DNA of 55,769 bases, taken from contig LUQU01000048.1 in the NCBI GenBank assembly GCA_001628005.1, positions 1 to 55,769 of the forward strand, given 5' to 3'. A program made the position numbers and the translations under genes. Origin of the DNA: SAR86 cluster bacterium REDSEA-S09_B4. GTDB taxonomy: Bacteria; Pseudomonadota; Gammaproteobacteria; Magnimaribacterales; Magnimaribacteraceae. Below the pieces are notes generated by a model that did no database searches, was not told the origin of the DNA, and saw nothing but the letters and a program-made list of their open reading frames with translations. Below are positions 1-9,551 of the stretch, one piece after another; the stretch's first letter is position 1; each line of letters starts with the position of its first letter.

Positions 1-1200
1 AAAAGATCAGGTTTTTTATCTTTTGTGTCTTCGGCTGGTTTTGTAGGGGTAGCTCTTGGAGTCGCAGTGTTAATTCTTGTCTCTTCAGTAATGAATGGAT
101 TTGAAAAGGAGTTAAGAGAAAGGGTTCTTCAATCTATCCCACATGCCTCTATTATTGGAGGTATTGAAATAGACCAGGTTCCTCAAGTTAGAGATATCCT
201 TATAGAAAATAAAGAAATTGTAGCTAGTTCACCCTACATAGAGTCTCAAGGGTTAATTGGGTCTTCCGAGTCACTCAAGGGAATTTATATTTTTGGTGTT
301 AATCCTGATTTGGAAAATGAAGTATCAATAGTGGGTAAAAGAATAATTGAAGGTTCATGGAAATCGATAGAAGAAGAAAAATATGGAATAGTTGTTGGAG
401 ATATACTAGCTTACCAATTAGGTATTGGAATTGGCGATATGGTTAATGTGCTTTTCCCTGATACAACTCTAAGCTTAGCTGGCATTCTACCCAGAACTAA
501 GAGATTCAAAGTGACAGGTATCTTTAGTATAGGAGCTCCAGAGATGGACCAATCTTTTGCTTATATCAATATAATTAATGCACAAAAGTTACTCAGGCTT
601 GATGATACTGTTCATGGAGTTAGGATTAGATATAAAGATTTATTCCAAGCACCTCAAATGGTTCACTTAGATACCATAAGGGTTAATCTAGCTCTCAACA
701 CTTATTACTCTTCAAGTAACTGGACTAATACTTATGGGACTCTTTTCAAGGCCATAAACATGGAGAAGTTCTTAGTTTTTCTTTTATTGTCTTTAGTTAT
801 TGTGATTGCAGTTTTTAATATAGTTTCTTTATCAGTTATGACTATTAATGAAAAAAGATCACAAATAGCAATTCTGATGACTATTGGTGCAACCCCTTCT
901 TTTGTTCAAAAGATATTTATGTATTTTGGTAGCATAATTGGTATTAGTGGAACTTTACTAGGATTGCTGATTGGCTTAGTTCTTGCTTACTTTTTAGGTC
1001 CAATTATTGCTTTTATTGAAAATCTATTAGGAATGAGGTTTTTGGAAGTCTATTTTATTAATTACTTTCCAGTTGATTTAAGAGTGAATTGGATAGTAGC
1101 TATATGTTTAATTTCAATATTTTTAACTGTTTTAGCAAGCTTATATCCATCTAGATTAGCATCTAAGATAAACCCAGCTGAGGTACTTAGGTATGAATAA
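1..1200 (+). CDS. LolC/LolE-type lipoprotein-releasing permease, 5' partial
   Basis: This is the permease of the LolCDE complex, which extracts outer-membrane lipoproteins from the inner membrane and hands them to LolA. The frame is open from base 1 and the family's first 15 to 25 residues are missing, so the gene starts before the window. A GTG at 25 lies inside the first membrane segment and is unlikely to be the start. The order is membrane helix 1 followed by the conserved MNGFEKELRERV stretch, a large periplasmic domain, and three C-terminal helices in the FtsX/MacB permease fold from about residue 250. It ends with the family's typical NPAEVLRYE. It overlaps lolD by 8 bases, which suggests translational coupling. 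Only one permease is visible, so whether a LolC/LolE pair or a single LolF-like subunit is used cannot be decided here. Confidence 0.88.
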   Translation, partial: KRSGFLSFVSSAGFVGVALGVAVLILVSSVMNGFEKELRERVLQSIPHASIIGGIEIDQVPQVRDILIENKEIVASSPYIESQGLIGSSESLKGIYIFGVNPDLENEVSIVGKRIIEGSWKSIEEEKYGIVVGDILAYQLGIGIGDMVNVLFPDTTLSLAGILPRTKRFKVTGIFSIGAPEMDQSFAYINIINAQKLLRLDDTVHGVRIRYKDLFQAPQMVHLDTIRVNLALNTYYSSSNWTNTYGTLFKAINMEKFLVFLLLSLVIVIAVFNIVSLSVMTINEKRSQIAILMTIGATPSFVQKIFMYFGSIIGISGTLLGLLIGLVLAYFLGPIIAFIENLLGMRFLEVYFINYFPVDLRVNWIVAICLISIFLTVLASLYPSRLASKINPAEVLRYE

Positions 1201-1849
1201 TCTACTCTTTAAATGTTCTAAAATTTGTAAGAACTTCTATCAGGGAGAAGCAATCATTCAAGTATTAAAGGATATAGATTTTAGCTTAGAAAAATCTTCT
1301 AGTGTTGCTATTACTGGTCCTTCTGGTTCAGGAAAAACAACACTACTAAATGTCCTATCAGGCTTAGATAGTCCTACATCAGGCGAAATAATCTTTAGTG
1401 AAAACGACATACATAATTTAAATGAAAAAGAAAAAGCTTTAATGCGAAATAAAGAAATAGGTTTCGTTTATCAATTCCACCATTTATTACCAGAATTCAC
1501 TGCTCTTGAGAATGTTTCATTGCCAATGTTAATTTCAGGTATTCCTAGTGATGAGGCTTTAGAAAAAAGTAATTATTTATTAAAAAGAGTAAATCTAAAT
1601 GATCGAGTAAGTCACAAACCATCGGAATTATCTGGCGGAGAAAGACAAAGGGTTGCAGTAGCTAGGGCTTTATCTAATTCACCCTCCTGTTTGATGATGG
1701 ATGAACCTACTGGCGATTTAGATACTTATAATGCTCTTAAAACAGTAGAAACTATCTTGGAGTTATCTCAAGAATTAAAGATTAGTTTAATCATTGCTAC
1801 TCATGATGTTTCTTTATCATCTAAGATGGACAGAATATTTAATTTGTAG
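1193..1849 (+). CDS. lolD: LolD lipoprotein-releasing ABC ATPase
   Basis: This is the cytoplasmic ATPase of the LolCDE lipoprotein release system, 218 aa, the usual length. The Walker A motif (GPSGSGKTT, near residue 42), the signature motif (LSGGERQRVAVARAL) and Walker B (CLMMDEPTGDLD) are intact. The Q-loop region (YQFHHLLPEFTALENV) is of the LolD/MacB/FtsE type. It starts with ATG inside the end of the permease gene and is followed after 8 bases by the msbA-lpxK ORF. Context favours LolD over MacB or a generic antibiotic exporter. Confidence 0.93.
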   Translation: MNNLLFKCSKICKNFYQGEAIIQVLKDIDFSLEKSSSVAITGPSGSGKTTLLNVLSGLDSPTSGEIIFSENDIHNLNEKEKALMRNKEIGFVYQFHHLLPEFTALENVSLPMLISGIPSDEALEKSNYLLKRVNLNDRVSHKPSELSGGERQRVAVARALSNSPSCLMMDEPTGDLDTYNALKTVETILELSQELKISLIIATHDVSLSSKMDRIFNL

Positions 1850-1857
1850 GTAAGACA

Positions 1858-4689
1858 GTGGAAAGTACAGATATTTTAGATAAAACAAAACCTTCAGATT
1901 TTAAGATCTACAGAAGGCTTATTTCCTACGTTTTACCTTATTTTCCTCAGTTCTTGATAAGTATTTTAGGTTTTGCAGTTTTTGCAGGTTCACAAGTGGC
2001 ATTTGCTGAATGGTTAAAACGTGTTATTGATTACGTAGACAACCCATCTGATGATTTAAGATTGATATGGCCCATATTATTGATTCTAATAGCCCTAATA
2101 AGAGGGGTAAGTTTTTTTGTAGGGAATTACCTTTTAGCATCTATCTCTAATAGATTAGTACATGAATTAAGAACTGATCTCTTTAACAAAATACCAGTTT
2201 TACCTAGTTCTTTTTTTGATACTAGAAGTTCAGGTCATCTAGTTTCTCGAATTACATTTAATGTCATGCAAGTCACTGGAGCTGCAACTAACGCCCTGAA
2301 AATTCTTATAAGGGAAGGGCTTCTAGTAATTGGACTCGTTACCTATCTTATGCTTTTAAATTTTAAATTGGCTTCTATTTTCTTTATTGCTGCACCTTTT
2401 ATAGCTGTAGTGGTTGCCTACGCAGGAAGGAGATTAAGAAAAATAAGTAATCAAATCCAAACTGCTATGGGAGATGTAACCCATGTAGCATCAGAGACTA
2501 TAAGTGCTTATAAGGAAGTTAAGGCTTTTGGTGGGGAAGAATATGAAGTTAATAGATTCTTTAGAGCTAGTGATAATAATAGGATGCAGAATCTAAAACT
2601 TGAGGCTACCAATGCACTAGCTTCTCCACTAATACAGTTTTTAGTTTCTGCTGCATTAGCATTAATAACTTGGTTAGCTCTTGACCCTACTGTTTTGGAA
2701 TCTATGAGCCCTGGTGGATTTGTAGCATTCTTTGGTGCGGCGGGCATGTTAGCAAAACCAGTAAGGCAGCTTTCAGAAATAAATAGTCAAATTCAAAAGG
2801 GACTAGCTGCAGCAAGCGATATTTTTGAACAACTTGATGAGGAACCAGAAAAAAATGAAGGTACTTTTGAGAATGATAAGATTGAAGGACTAATAGAATT
2901 TAAAGATTTATCGTTTTCTTATAACTTTGATTCTTCAGAGGTTCTAAAAAATATTAATCTTACTATTAACCCAGGAGAGACCGTGGCTTTTGTAGGTAAA
3001 TCTGGAGCTGGTAAAACAACTTTGGTTAGTCTTATTCCTAGATTTTACGGAGATTTCACTGGTAATTTAACAATTGATGGAATAGATCTAGAGGACTATG
3101 AAATAAATAATCTTAGATCCCATATTTCGTTGGTTGGACAGAATATTACTTTGTTTAATGACACCATCAATAAAAATATAAGTTATGGCTCTATAAGTGA
3201 AGAATTTGACTTAATACAGTCAGCTTCCAAGAAAGCTCATGCAGATGAATTTATTAAAGCGTTACCCGATGGGTATGAGACTGTGGTAGGTGATGATGGT
3301 GTTTTGTTATCTGGTGGTCAAAGACAAAGGATTGCTATAGCAAGAGCTATATTAAAAGACTCTCCTATCCTAATTCTTGATGAAGCTACATCTGCTTTAG
3401 ATTCAGAATCGGAAGAATATATTCAAGATGCAATGTCCGAACTAACTAAAGGCCGTACTACTTTAGTTGTAGCTCATAGATTATCTACCATCGAAAGTGC
3501 GGATAAGATCGTCGTGCTAGATGAAGGAAAGATAGTAGAGCAAGGAACACATAAGGAGCTCTTAAAGAAAGGGAAACATTATGCAAATCTGCATGCCAAA
3601 CAGTTCAAAGATGATTCAGTTCCCCAAGAAGCTAAGGTGGTTAAAGAATTTGAAGACTATGATTTATCTAGCTTGCCTCCTTCAAAAGATCATACGCCTT
3701 ACCTTGAAAAAGCTTGGTATAAAAAAAGTCTTTGGTTATGGCTTCTTTGGCCTTTTTCTTTAATTACAAAAAAAATTTCTAAAAGAAGGTTAACTAAATT
3801 TCTAGAAGGAAGTACGAAAACTTGGAGTGCTGATATTCCCCTCATTGTAGTTGGCAACATTGTGGCAGGTGGAACAGGTAAAACCCCTTTTGTAATCTGG
3901 CTAACTAAGAAACTATCTGAATTAGGCTACAAACCAGGTGTTATAAGTAGAGGGTATGGGGGCAGGGCAAAAAAATACCCCTTAATCGTTAATGATTCAA
4001 CAAGAGCTAGGATATCTGGAGATGAACCAAGGTTAATCTTTCAAAATACAAACGTACCGGTATACGTTTCTCCTAACAGAGTAGAAGCTGCAAAACAAAT
4101 GATAGAAGAAACAGATTGTAATGTAATTATTAGTGATGATGGACTTCAACATTATGAACTAGGAAGGGATATAGAAATTGTTATTTTTGATGGCTACAGA
4201 GGGATAGGAAATAATTTATGCTTGCCCGCTGGTCCTTTAAGAGAGCCAATGGAAAGAATTAAGTCAGTCGACTTTATTGTAAGTTCTAGTAGTTCTTTAA
4301 CCAAAGAAGGTATAACAGAAAATGCCATTATGAAATTTAAAGCAACAGAATGGGTAAGACTCTCTGATCAAAAAAAAGTAGCTCTAGATGATTGGCCATT
4401 GGGTAAAATAATTCATGGTGTAGCTGGTATAGGTAATCCTTCCAAATTTTTTGCTACTTTAAAAGAACTTAATTTTAAAGTTATAGAGCATTCATTTCCT
4501 GACCATTATCAATTTACAGAAGAAGATTTCACTTTTTCAGAGCAGCTTCCTATAGTTATGACAGAGAAAGACGCGGCACGATGTCATAAACTAGATATAA
4601 AAAATATCTGGGTTTTAAAAATAGAAGCAGATTTACCAGATAATTTTGCTGTTGAATTATTAAATAAAATAAAAGAAGAAGATGAGTAA
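1858..4689 (+). CDS. msbA-lpxK: MsbA-LpxK fusion: lipid A flippase joined to tetraacyldisaccharide 4'-kinase
   Basis: One uninterrupted 943-residue frame with a GTG start carries two enzymes that are normally separate. Residues 1 to about 585 are MsbA, the inner-membrane lipid A-core flippase: six membrane helices, Walker [10 protein letters not shown] at 380-388, LSGGQ at 484-488 and Walker B ILILDEAT at 504-511. A charged linker covers about 586-615. Residues 616 to 943 are LpxK, which phosphorylates the 4' position of the lipid A disaccharide: an amphipathic WY...[11 protein letters not shown] helix, the P-loop [12 protein letters not shown] at 666-677, SRGYGG, the [12 protein letters not shown] stretch near 760, and TEKDAARC near 902. 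No ATG lies in the linker; a TTG at residue 605 has no visible ribosome-binding site. Both active domains face the cytoplasm, so the topology is compatible. The fusion is what I see; coupling of the two steps is inference. Confidence 0.9.
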   Translation: MESTDILDKTKPSDFKIYRRLISYVLPYFPQFLISILGFAVFAGSQVAFAEWLKRVIDYVDNPSDDLRLIWPILLILIALIRGVSFFVGNYLLASISNRLVHELRTDLFNKIPVLPSSFFDTRSSGHLVSRITFNVMQVTGAATNALKILIREGLLVIGLVTYLMLLNFKLASIFFIAAPFIAVVVAYAGRRLRKISNQIQTAMGDVTHVASETISAYKEVKAFGGEEYEVNRFFRASDNNRMQNLKLEATNALASPLIQFLVSAALALITWLALDPTVLESMSPGGFVAFFGAAGMLAKPVRQLSEINSQIQKGLAAASDIFEQLDEEPEKNEGTFENDKIEGLIEFKDLSFSYNFDSSEVLKNINLTINPGETVAFVGKSGAGKTTLVSLIPRFYGDFTGNLTIDGIDLEDYEINNLRSHISLVGQNITLFNDTINKNISYGSISEEFDLIQSASKKAHADEFIKALPDGYETVVGDDGVLLSGGQRQRIAIARAILKDSPILILDEATSALDSESEEYIQDAMSELTKGRTTLVVAHRLSTIESADKIVVLDEGKIVEQGTHKELLKKGKHYANLHAKQFKDDSVPQEAKVVKEFEDYDLSSLPPSKDHTPYLEKAWYKKSLWLWLLWPFSLITKKISKRRLTKFLEGSTKTWSADIPLIVVGNIVAGGTGKTPFVIWLTKKLSELGYKPGVISRGYGGRAKKYPLIVNDSTRARISGDEPRLIFQNTNVPVYVSPNRVEAAKQMIEETDCNVIISDDGLQHYELGRDIEIVIFDGYRGIGNNLCLPAGPLREPMERIKSVDFIVSSSSSLTKEGITENAIMKFKATEWVRLSDQKKVALDDWPLGKIIHGVAGIGNPSKFFATLKELNFKVIEHSFPDHYQFTEEDFTFSEQLPIVMTEKDAARCHKLDIKNIWVLKIEADLPDNFAVELLNKIKEEDE

Positions 4690-4867
4690 GATTGATAATA
4701 AGCTAATGGAAATTCTTGTTTGCCCTGTATCAAAGAAAGCTTTAGTACAAAAAGACGATGAGTTAGTTTGTTATGAAAGTGGGTTGGCTTATCCAATAAG
4801 AGATGGTATCCCAATAATGCTGCCTGAAGAGGCAAGAAAGTTAAAGAAAGATGAATTAAAAGAATAA
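4682..4867 (+). CDS. Trm112-like small protein (YcaR type)
   Basis: This 61-residue protein resembles E. coli YcaR, a Trm112-like protein that sits between lpxK and kdsB in many gammaproteobacteria. It has the family's LMEILVCPV opening and the [13 protein letters not shown] core. The classic CPxC pair is degenerate: the first cysteine is kept, the second is serine, and one more cysteine follows near residue 30, so zinc binding is doubtful. It overlaps the lpxK end by 8 bases and its stop overlaps the kdsB start by one base. Its exact function is not established; gene position is the main support for the family call. Confidence 0.82.
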   Translation: MSKIDNKLMEILVCPVSKKALVQKDDELVCYESGLAYPIRDGIPIMLPEEARKLKKDELKE

Positions 4868-5595
4868 TGTCTTTTATCGTAATTATTCCAGCAAGATATT
4901 CATCGAGCAGATTACCCGGAAAACCACTAGTTGATATTGGAGGCAAACCAATGATTCAGAGGGTTTACGAATTAGCTGAAAAAAGTAAAGCCGATGAAAT
5001 CTATATAGCGACTGACCATAACGATATCATAGACTGCTGTTCATCGTTTGGTGCCAAAGCTTTAATGACCAATAGTCAACACCCTTCAGGAACAGATAGA
5101 ATTGCCGAAACTTCAAAGTTATTAAATCTTTCGTCAGACTCGGTAGTAATCAATGTTCAGGGGGATGAGCCGTTTTTAAACTTCTTGGATATAGACAATC
5201 TTGCTGATTTTTTTATTCAGGAAAGAAGGTTTGATCTTTGTACTCTTTATTCAGACTTTACCAATCAGCAAGATATAAGCGATCCTAACTTAGTTAAATT
5301 ATGGTTGGATAAAAAAAATACTGTTAAAGCCTTTTCAAGAAGAGAAGATTTTCTAGAGAAAAGCCAATTTTTAAGAGCTTTACATATAGGTATATATATT
5401 TACAAAGTTGATTTCATAAAACAATTTGTTAATTGGAAACAAAGTAACAATGAGAAAAAAGAGAACCTAGAACAGCTCAGAGCTCTTGATAAAGGAAAAA
5501 AGATAGGTGCTATTAAATCTTTATCTAAAGAGCACATCGGCATAGATACAAAAGAAGATTTAAATAAAGCTAGAGAGTTAGATTTAAATGGTTGA
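4867..5595 (+). CDS. kdsB: 3-deoxy-manno-octulosonate cytidylyltransferase (CMP-Kdo synthetase)
   Basis: KdsB activates Kdo with CTP to form CMP-Kdo, the donor for the inner core of lipopolysaccharide. The 242-residue length is typical. The N-terminal nucleotide-binding motif IPARYSSSRLPGKPL is intact, followed by the VINVQGDEPF motif and the HIGIYIY stretch shared by the family. The protein is cytoplasmic. Its start overlaps the preceding stop, and its end overlaps murB by 8 bases, so it is embedded in the envelope operon beside the lipid A enzymes it serves. Confidence 0.95.
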   Translation: MSFIVIIPARYSSSRLPGKPLVDIGGKPMIQRVYELAEKSKADEIYIATDHNDIIDCCSSFGAKALMTNSQHPSGTDRIAETSKLLNLSSDSVVINVQGDEPFLNFLDIDNLADFFIQERRFDLCTLYSDFTNQQDISDPNLVKLWLDKKNTVKAFSRREDFLEKSQFLRALHIGIYIYKVDFIKQFVNWKQSNNEKKENLEQLRALDKGKKIGAIKSLSKEHIGIDTKEDLNKARELDLNG

Positions 5596-6598
5596 TATAA
5601 AAAAAAATTATTCTTTAAAGGAACTGAATAGTTATGGATTTAACTATTCAGCTGAGTTTTTTTGTGATGGAAATTCTGTTGAAGAATGTCATGAATTTAT
5701 TAATTTTTGTCTAAAGAAAAAGAAATCTATCAAGTGTTTTGGAGAAGGGACTAATGTAGTTCTAACCAAAAATATTGAAGGAGGAGTGTTAAGAGTATCT
5801 ATACCAGGAAGAATAAAAGAAGAGGATATTGTTAATGTCGGAGCTGGCGAGAATTGGAATGAAGTTGTCTTATGGACCCTAGAAAATAAATTATTTGGTT
5901 TAGAAAATTTAGCTTTGATACCAGGAACCGTAGGGGCAGCTCCTATACAAAATATTGGTGCATACGGAGAGGAAATTAGTTCAAAATTAATTTCTCTTGA
6001 AGCAATTAACTTAAAGACAAATGAACTGATTTCCATGAACAATGAAGAATGTAAGTTCAGCTATAGAGATAGTGTCTTTAAGCTAGAAAATAATGATCTA
6101 TTGGTATCTTCAATAAAACTTAAACTTACAAAGGAGCCTAAAACTAATACAAGCTATAAGTCATTAAATAATTATCTAATTAGAGATGATATAGATCCTG
6201 ATTATGCAACACCTTTTCAAGTTTGCAGAGCAGTTACTTCCATTAGAAATAAAATATTACCTAACTACAGACACGAACCTAATGTAGGTAGTTTTTTTAA
6301 AAACTTAACTGTAAAGGAACAAAAATTAGATGATCTGAGTAATAAGATATCCGGTCTTCCTTATTATAAAAATGCTGATGGGTTAACTTATAAAGTTCCT
6401 GTGGCTTTTCTCATAGAAAATGCAGGATGGAAAGGATATAAACAAGGCAAGGTAAGAGTTTCTGAAAGACATGCATTGGTACTAATTGCAGATGAAGGTG
6501 CTACTAGTGATGAACTTTTAAGCCTGTCTTCAGCAATTACAGAAGATATCTACGAGAAGACTCAAGTTAAAATAGAAATTGAACCTGAGGTTATTTAA
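5588..6598 (+). CDS. murB: UDP-N-acetylenolpyruvoylglucosamine reductase MurB
   Basis: MurB reduces UDP-GlcNAc-enolpyruvate to UDP-MurNAc with NADPH and FAD, the second committed step of peptidoglycan synthesis. It is 336 aa, the type I form. Visible motifs are the FAD-binding GEGTNVV and IPGTVGAAPIQNIGAYG stretches, YRDSVF at 159-164, GSFFKN at 234-239 carrying the proton-donor serine, and a C-terminal IEIEPEV with the family's conserved glutamate. It overlaps kdsB by 8 bases and its stop is directly followed by the GTG of the next gene. Confidence 0.95.
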   Translation: MVDIKKNYSLKELNSYGFNYSAEFFCDGNSVEECHEFINFCLKKKKSIKCFGEGTNVVLTKNIEGGVLRVSIPGRIKEEDIVNVGAGENWNEVVLWTLENKLFGLENLALIPGTVGAAPIQNIGAYGEEISSKLISLEAINLKTNELISMNNEECKFSYRDSVFKLENNDLLVSSIKLKLTKEPKTNTSYKSLNNYLIRDDIDPDYATPFQVCRAVTSIRNKILPNYRHEPNVGSFFKNLTVKEQKLDDLSNKISGLPYYKNADGLTYKVPVAFLIENAGWKGYKQGKVRVSERHALVLIADEGATSDELLSLSSAITEDIYEKTQVKIEIEPEVI

Positions 6599-7216
6599 GT
6601 GTCAATTTTTTTGACAGTTGCCTTACTTCATTTGTTTGCAGTAGCAAGTCCAGGTCCTGACTTTGTATTAGTTAGCAGACAAAGCTTTAGATACGGAAGA
6701 ACGGTAGCTATTTGGACGAGTGTAGGTATAGCTATAGGAATATTATTTCACGTTATACTATCCCTCACTGGCCTAAGCTTATTATTACAAAATCAACCTT
6801 ATCTCTTTTGGTATTTAAAGTTAGCAGCAGCTTTGTATATAGGCTATTTAGGGCTTACTTCTTTAATTTCAAAAAGTCCTATCAACTTACAGAATAACTC
6901 TACGGACGAGGATGGAAGATATTTAAAATCTATAAGTACAGGATTTCTTACAAATGCACTTAATCCTAAAGCTTTCATTTTCTTTATCACTGTATTTACT
7001 TTAGTTATTAATAAAGATACTGGGATAGTTACTAAGAGTCTTTTAGGAATTTACATGTCGATGGCTACTTTTATTTGGTTTACTTTTATAAGTATTCTGT
7101 TAACTAATCAGAAAGCTACTGAAAGATTTGAAAAATCTATTCCATGGTTAGAAAAAATAACAGGATTATTCTTGTTAATATTAGCAATTCAAATAATATT
7201 TCGAGAAAGCTTTTAG
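6599..7216 (+). CDS. LysE/RhtB-family amino-acid exporter
   Basis: This 205-residue inner-membrane protein has about six hydrophobic helices and the LysE/RhtB opening with ASPGPDFVLVSRQS near residue 17, plus GFLTNALNPKAFIFF in the middle, a family hallmark. Such proteins export amino acids such as homoserine, threonine or leucine; the substrate cannot be read from the sequence. The start is GTG immediately after the murB stop, with a weak GAGG about ten bases upstream. It probably shares the envelope transcript. Confidence 0.85.
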   Translation: MSIFLTVALLHLFAVASPGPDFVLVSRQSFRYGRTVAIWTSVGIAIGILFHVILSLTGLSLLLQNQPYLFWYLKLAAALYIGYLGLTSLISKSPINLQNNSTDEDGRYLKSISTGFLTNALNPKAFIFFITVFTLVINKDTGIVTKSLLGIYMSMATFIWFTFISILLTNQKATERFEKSIPWLEKITGLFLLILAIQIIFRESF

Positions 7217-7231
7217 TATATAAAGATTTTA

Positions 7232-7801
7232 ATGAATACAACGAATCCTGGTTCCATACTTAAACAAATTTCAAAGTACAAAGATGAAACTTTACCTCCT
7301 GTCCATTTATGGAATCCGCCACTGTGTGAAAATGTAGAAATGCGTATAGACAGAGAGGGTAGGTGGTTTTTCATGAACTCTCCTATAGGCAGAAAAAGGA
7401 TGGTAAAACTTTTTAGTAAAGTTCTAAGACTTGATGATGATGGTGAATACTATCTAGTGACCCCAGTAGAAAAGATAAGAATTGAGGTAGAAGAAAGGCC
7501 TTTTTTAATTATTGATTATCAATTAATAACAAAAGATAAACGACAATTAATAAGTTTTGAGACAAATACAGGTGATATATTTTTATTGGACAAAGAACAT
7601 CCCATCACAGTATCTACAAATCCTAAAACAGATGAACCTAAACCATATGTACTGGTTAGATCAAATCTTGAAGGAATAATATCTAGGAATATCTACTACA
7701 AGTTAGTGGAGTTGTCTGATGCTAAAGAAGAGAATGGCGAAAATATTTTTCTATTAAAAAGTAATAATCAAACTTTTGAAATAGGGCGTCTAAAAATTTA
7801 A
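7232..7801 (+). CDS. DUF1285 family protein
   Basis: This 189-residue soluble protein belongs to the DUF1285 family, recognised by the HLWNPPLCENVEMRID segment and the REGRWFFMNSPIGRKRMVKLF segment that follows, then DDGEYYLVTPVEKIRIEVEE. There is no signal peptide or membrane helix. The function of the family is unknown. It is the last + strand gene of this transcript, lying 15 bases after the exporter and facing the convergent ETF-QO gene. Confidence 0.8.
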   Translation: MNTTNPGSILKQISKYKDETLPPVHLWNPPLCENVEMRIDREGRWFFMNSPIGRKRMVKLFSKVLRLDDDGEYYLVTPVEKIRIEVEERPFLIIDYQLITKDKRQLISFETNTGDIFLLDKEHPITVSTNPKTDEPKPYVLVRSNLEGIISRNIYYKLVELSDAKEENGENIFLLKSNNQTFEIGRLKI

Positions 7802-7823
7802 TTCATTTACTTTAAACATAAAA

Positions 7824-7845
7824 AAACAGAGCCGAGGCTCTGTTT
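7824..7845. terminator. Rho-independent terminator, stronger on the minus strand
   Basis: An inverted repeat AAACAGAGCC / GGCTCTGTTT with a two-base centre lies between convergent genes. A run of A bases just before it becomes a seven-T tail when read on the minus strand, so it best terminates the ETF-QO transcript. On the plus strand the T run is only three bases. It may work in both directions. Confidence 0.75.
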
Positions 7846-7909
7846 AGTTCGAGTTCGAAAGTGTCTAAGCTTGAGTCTTTTTTCTTAGCTCCTTGATAAA
7901 TTTCTCTTT

Positions 7910-8032
7910 TTATCTTGGTGGTCTAAAAGTTTTTTTGCTAGCTTTACTTTTAGAGCTTTTCGCCTTTCGTTCTCTAACCTTTTTAACTCTCCTTTTCTCG
8001 TCTCGAGTTGGTTCCAGGTCGGTTAAATTGGT
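7910..8032 (-). other. Cryptic lysine/arginine-rich frame directly after the ETF-QO stop
   Basis: Directly after the TAG of the ETF-QO gene the same frame stays open for 40 codons. It encodes a very basic tail (TNLTDLEPTRDEKRRVKKVR, then a Lys/Ser-rich stretch ending KKTFRPPR), with 16 Lys or Arg in 40 residues. A second minus-strand frame is also open here and gives a helix-like Lys/Leu-rich peptide. Neither has an ATG or GTG start. Neither contains the cysteines of the missing ferredoxin domain. It could be the remnant of another gene's 3' end, a readthrough tail, or untranslated sequence. Confidence 0.35.
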
Positions 8033-9469
8033 CTAGTGATATGGTATTGATTCATCTTTCAAAATTAGATGACAAGGTTGGTCTTCCGCATGGTTTGTAT
8101 TAGACAGGAAAACTGATGAGAGTTTATCAAAAGAAATAATTCCGTCTGGTTTTGGGTATGAAATTTTTGACATTTTATTTGCTTCTTTTAGACAAGCATG
8201 GTCTGGCTCTGGTGCCCTCAATGTAAAAGGTAATTTTCCTCTGAAAATGAATTGATCAATTCCAGCTAATAGAACTCCAAGATAAGGCCCAAACTTATGT
8301 AAAAAAGGATTCCAGTTTCTTGCTTTATAGAGCTCACTATTTACCCAAGACGAAGTAAATTTCTCCTCATATTCTTCTAGATCAGTTTTGCTACTTTGAA
8401 TTGAACTAAAAATAGTTTCGGCTGCTATCATTCCTGATTTCATGGCAGTATGAGTCCCCTTGATTCTAGGAAAATTTAGAGTTCCTGCATTATCTCCAAT
8501 TAATAATCCGCCTGGAAAATTCATTTTAGGTCTAGATTGAAGTCCGCCTTTAATTAATGCTCTAGCTCCGTAGGAAACTCTTTTGCCTTCTTTTAAGTAT
8601 TTACTTATTGAAGACTGATGTTTCCACTGTTGAAATTCATCATACGGGCTTAGGTGAGGGTTTTCATAATCTAAAGGAACGACATATCCTATATAGGCTT
8701 GGTTATTCTCACCATGATAGAAGTAAGAACCTGATACAGTTCCTTTGGATGGCCATCCTAGAGTATGTATAACTAATCCTTCCTCATGCAGTTCTGGCTT
8801 TAGGTCCCAAACCTCTTTGAATCCAATGCCATAGTGTTGAGGATCTTTACCCTCGTCGAGGTTATATTTATTTATTATTTCCTTACCTAAATGACCTCTG
8901 CAACCTTCTGCTAACACAGTGAATTTAGCTCTAAGCTCAACCCCTGGTTCATAACCAGGTTTTTTTTCACCTTCTGAATCTATACCCATATCTCCAGTTA
9001 TAACTCCTATAACTCTGTCATTTTCATAAATTATTTCGGAAGCAGGGAACCCTGCAAAGATATCTATTTCTAAGCTTTCTGCGTATTCCGCCAACCAACG
9101 GCATAGATTTCCTAAGCTAATAATATAATTTCCATGGTTTTTGAAAGTTGGAACTATCATAAGGGGTGCAGGAATGGTTAGAGATTCACTAAGTAAATAT
9201 CTAACTGAATCTTTATTGACTTCAGTTTTTAATGGAGCGCCTTTTTCTTTCCAATCTGGAATGAGTTCGTTTAAGGCCTTAGGGTCTATAACATTACCAG
9301 AAAGTATATGAGCTCCGACTTCTGATCCTTTTTCTACTATGCAAATAGATATTTCAGATTGATTCTCTACAGCCATCTGTTTCAGTTTAATGGCAGCAGA
9401 AAGTCCTGAGGGACCAGCACCGACAATAATCACATCGTATTCCATAGATTCTCTTTGTATTTCTTCCAT
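8033..9469 (-). CDS. Electron transfer flavoprotein:ubiquinone oxidoreductase, lacking the C-terminal 4Fe-4S domain
   Basis: This membrane-associated flavoprotein passes electrons from reduced ETF to the quinone pool. The FAD-binding GAGPSGLSAAIKLKQ is at residues 17-31. The family signatures EKGSEVGAHILSGNVIDP, the GCRGHLGK stretch and GLLIGDNAGTLNFPRIKGTH follow in order. At 478 residues it is about 65 shorter than the usual 540-550. It follows the family up to DQPCHLILKDESIP and then stops, just where the ferredoxin-like domain with the four cluster-binding cysteines should begin. It is divergent from etfBA, its electron donor. Whether the truncation is real, a mutation or an assembly fault cannot be told from one sequence. 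Confidence 0.9.
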   Translation of the reverse strand: MEEIQRESMEYDVIIVGAGPSGLSAAIKLKQMAVENQSEISICIVEKGSEVGAHILSGNVIDPKALNELIPDWKEKGAPLKTEVNKDSVRYLLSESLTIPAPLMIVPTFKNHGNYIISLGNLCRWLAEYAESLEIDIFAGFPASEIIYENDRVIGVITGDMGIDSEGEKKPGYEPGVELRAKFTVLAEGCRGHLGKEIINKYNLDEGKDPQHYGIGFKEVWDLKPELHEEGLVIHTLGWPSKGTVSGSYFYHGENNQAYIGYVVPLDYENPHLSPYDEFQQWKHQSSISKYLKEGKRVSYGARALIKGGLQSRPKMNFPGGLLIGDNAGTLNFPRIKGTHTAMKSGMIAAETIFSSIQSSKTDLEEYEEKFTSSWVNSELYKARNWNPFLHKFGPYLGVLLAGIDQFIFRGKLPFTLRAPEPDHACLKEANKMSKISYPKPDGIISFDKLSSVFLSNTNHAEDQPCHLILKDESIPYH

Positions 9470-9482
9470 AAGTATCTTTTAT

Positions 9483-9511
9483 TTGTAAGCTAGTTTAAGC
9501 AGATATAGAAT
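9483..9511 (+). promoter_or_regulatory. Putative sigma-70 promoter for etfBA
   Basis: A TTGTAA hexamer at 9483-9488 and TAGAAT at 9506-9511 are separated by 17 bases, ahead of etfB. An AAGGA ribosome-binding sequence follows before the ATG at 9552. This is a motif match by eye only. Confidence 0.4.
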
Positions 9512-9551
9512 AGCGCCTCTATTTTTATACCATTATAAAGGATTTGCATAT

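Noticed and set aside
3672-3674. TTG as a separate start for LpxK
   Set aside because: No ribosome-binding sequence precedes it and there is no stop separating it from MsbA.
8033-8035. TAG of the ETF-QO gene as a recoded or read-through codon
   Set aside because: The frame beyond it does not restore the ferredoxin domain, and other genes in the window appear to stop at TAG normally.
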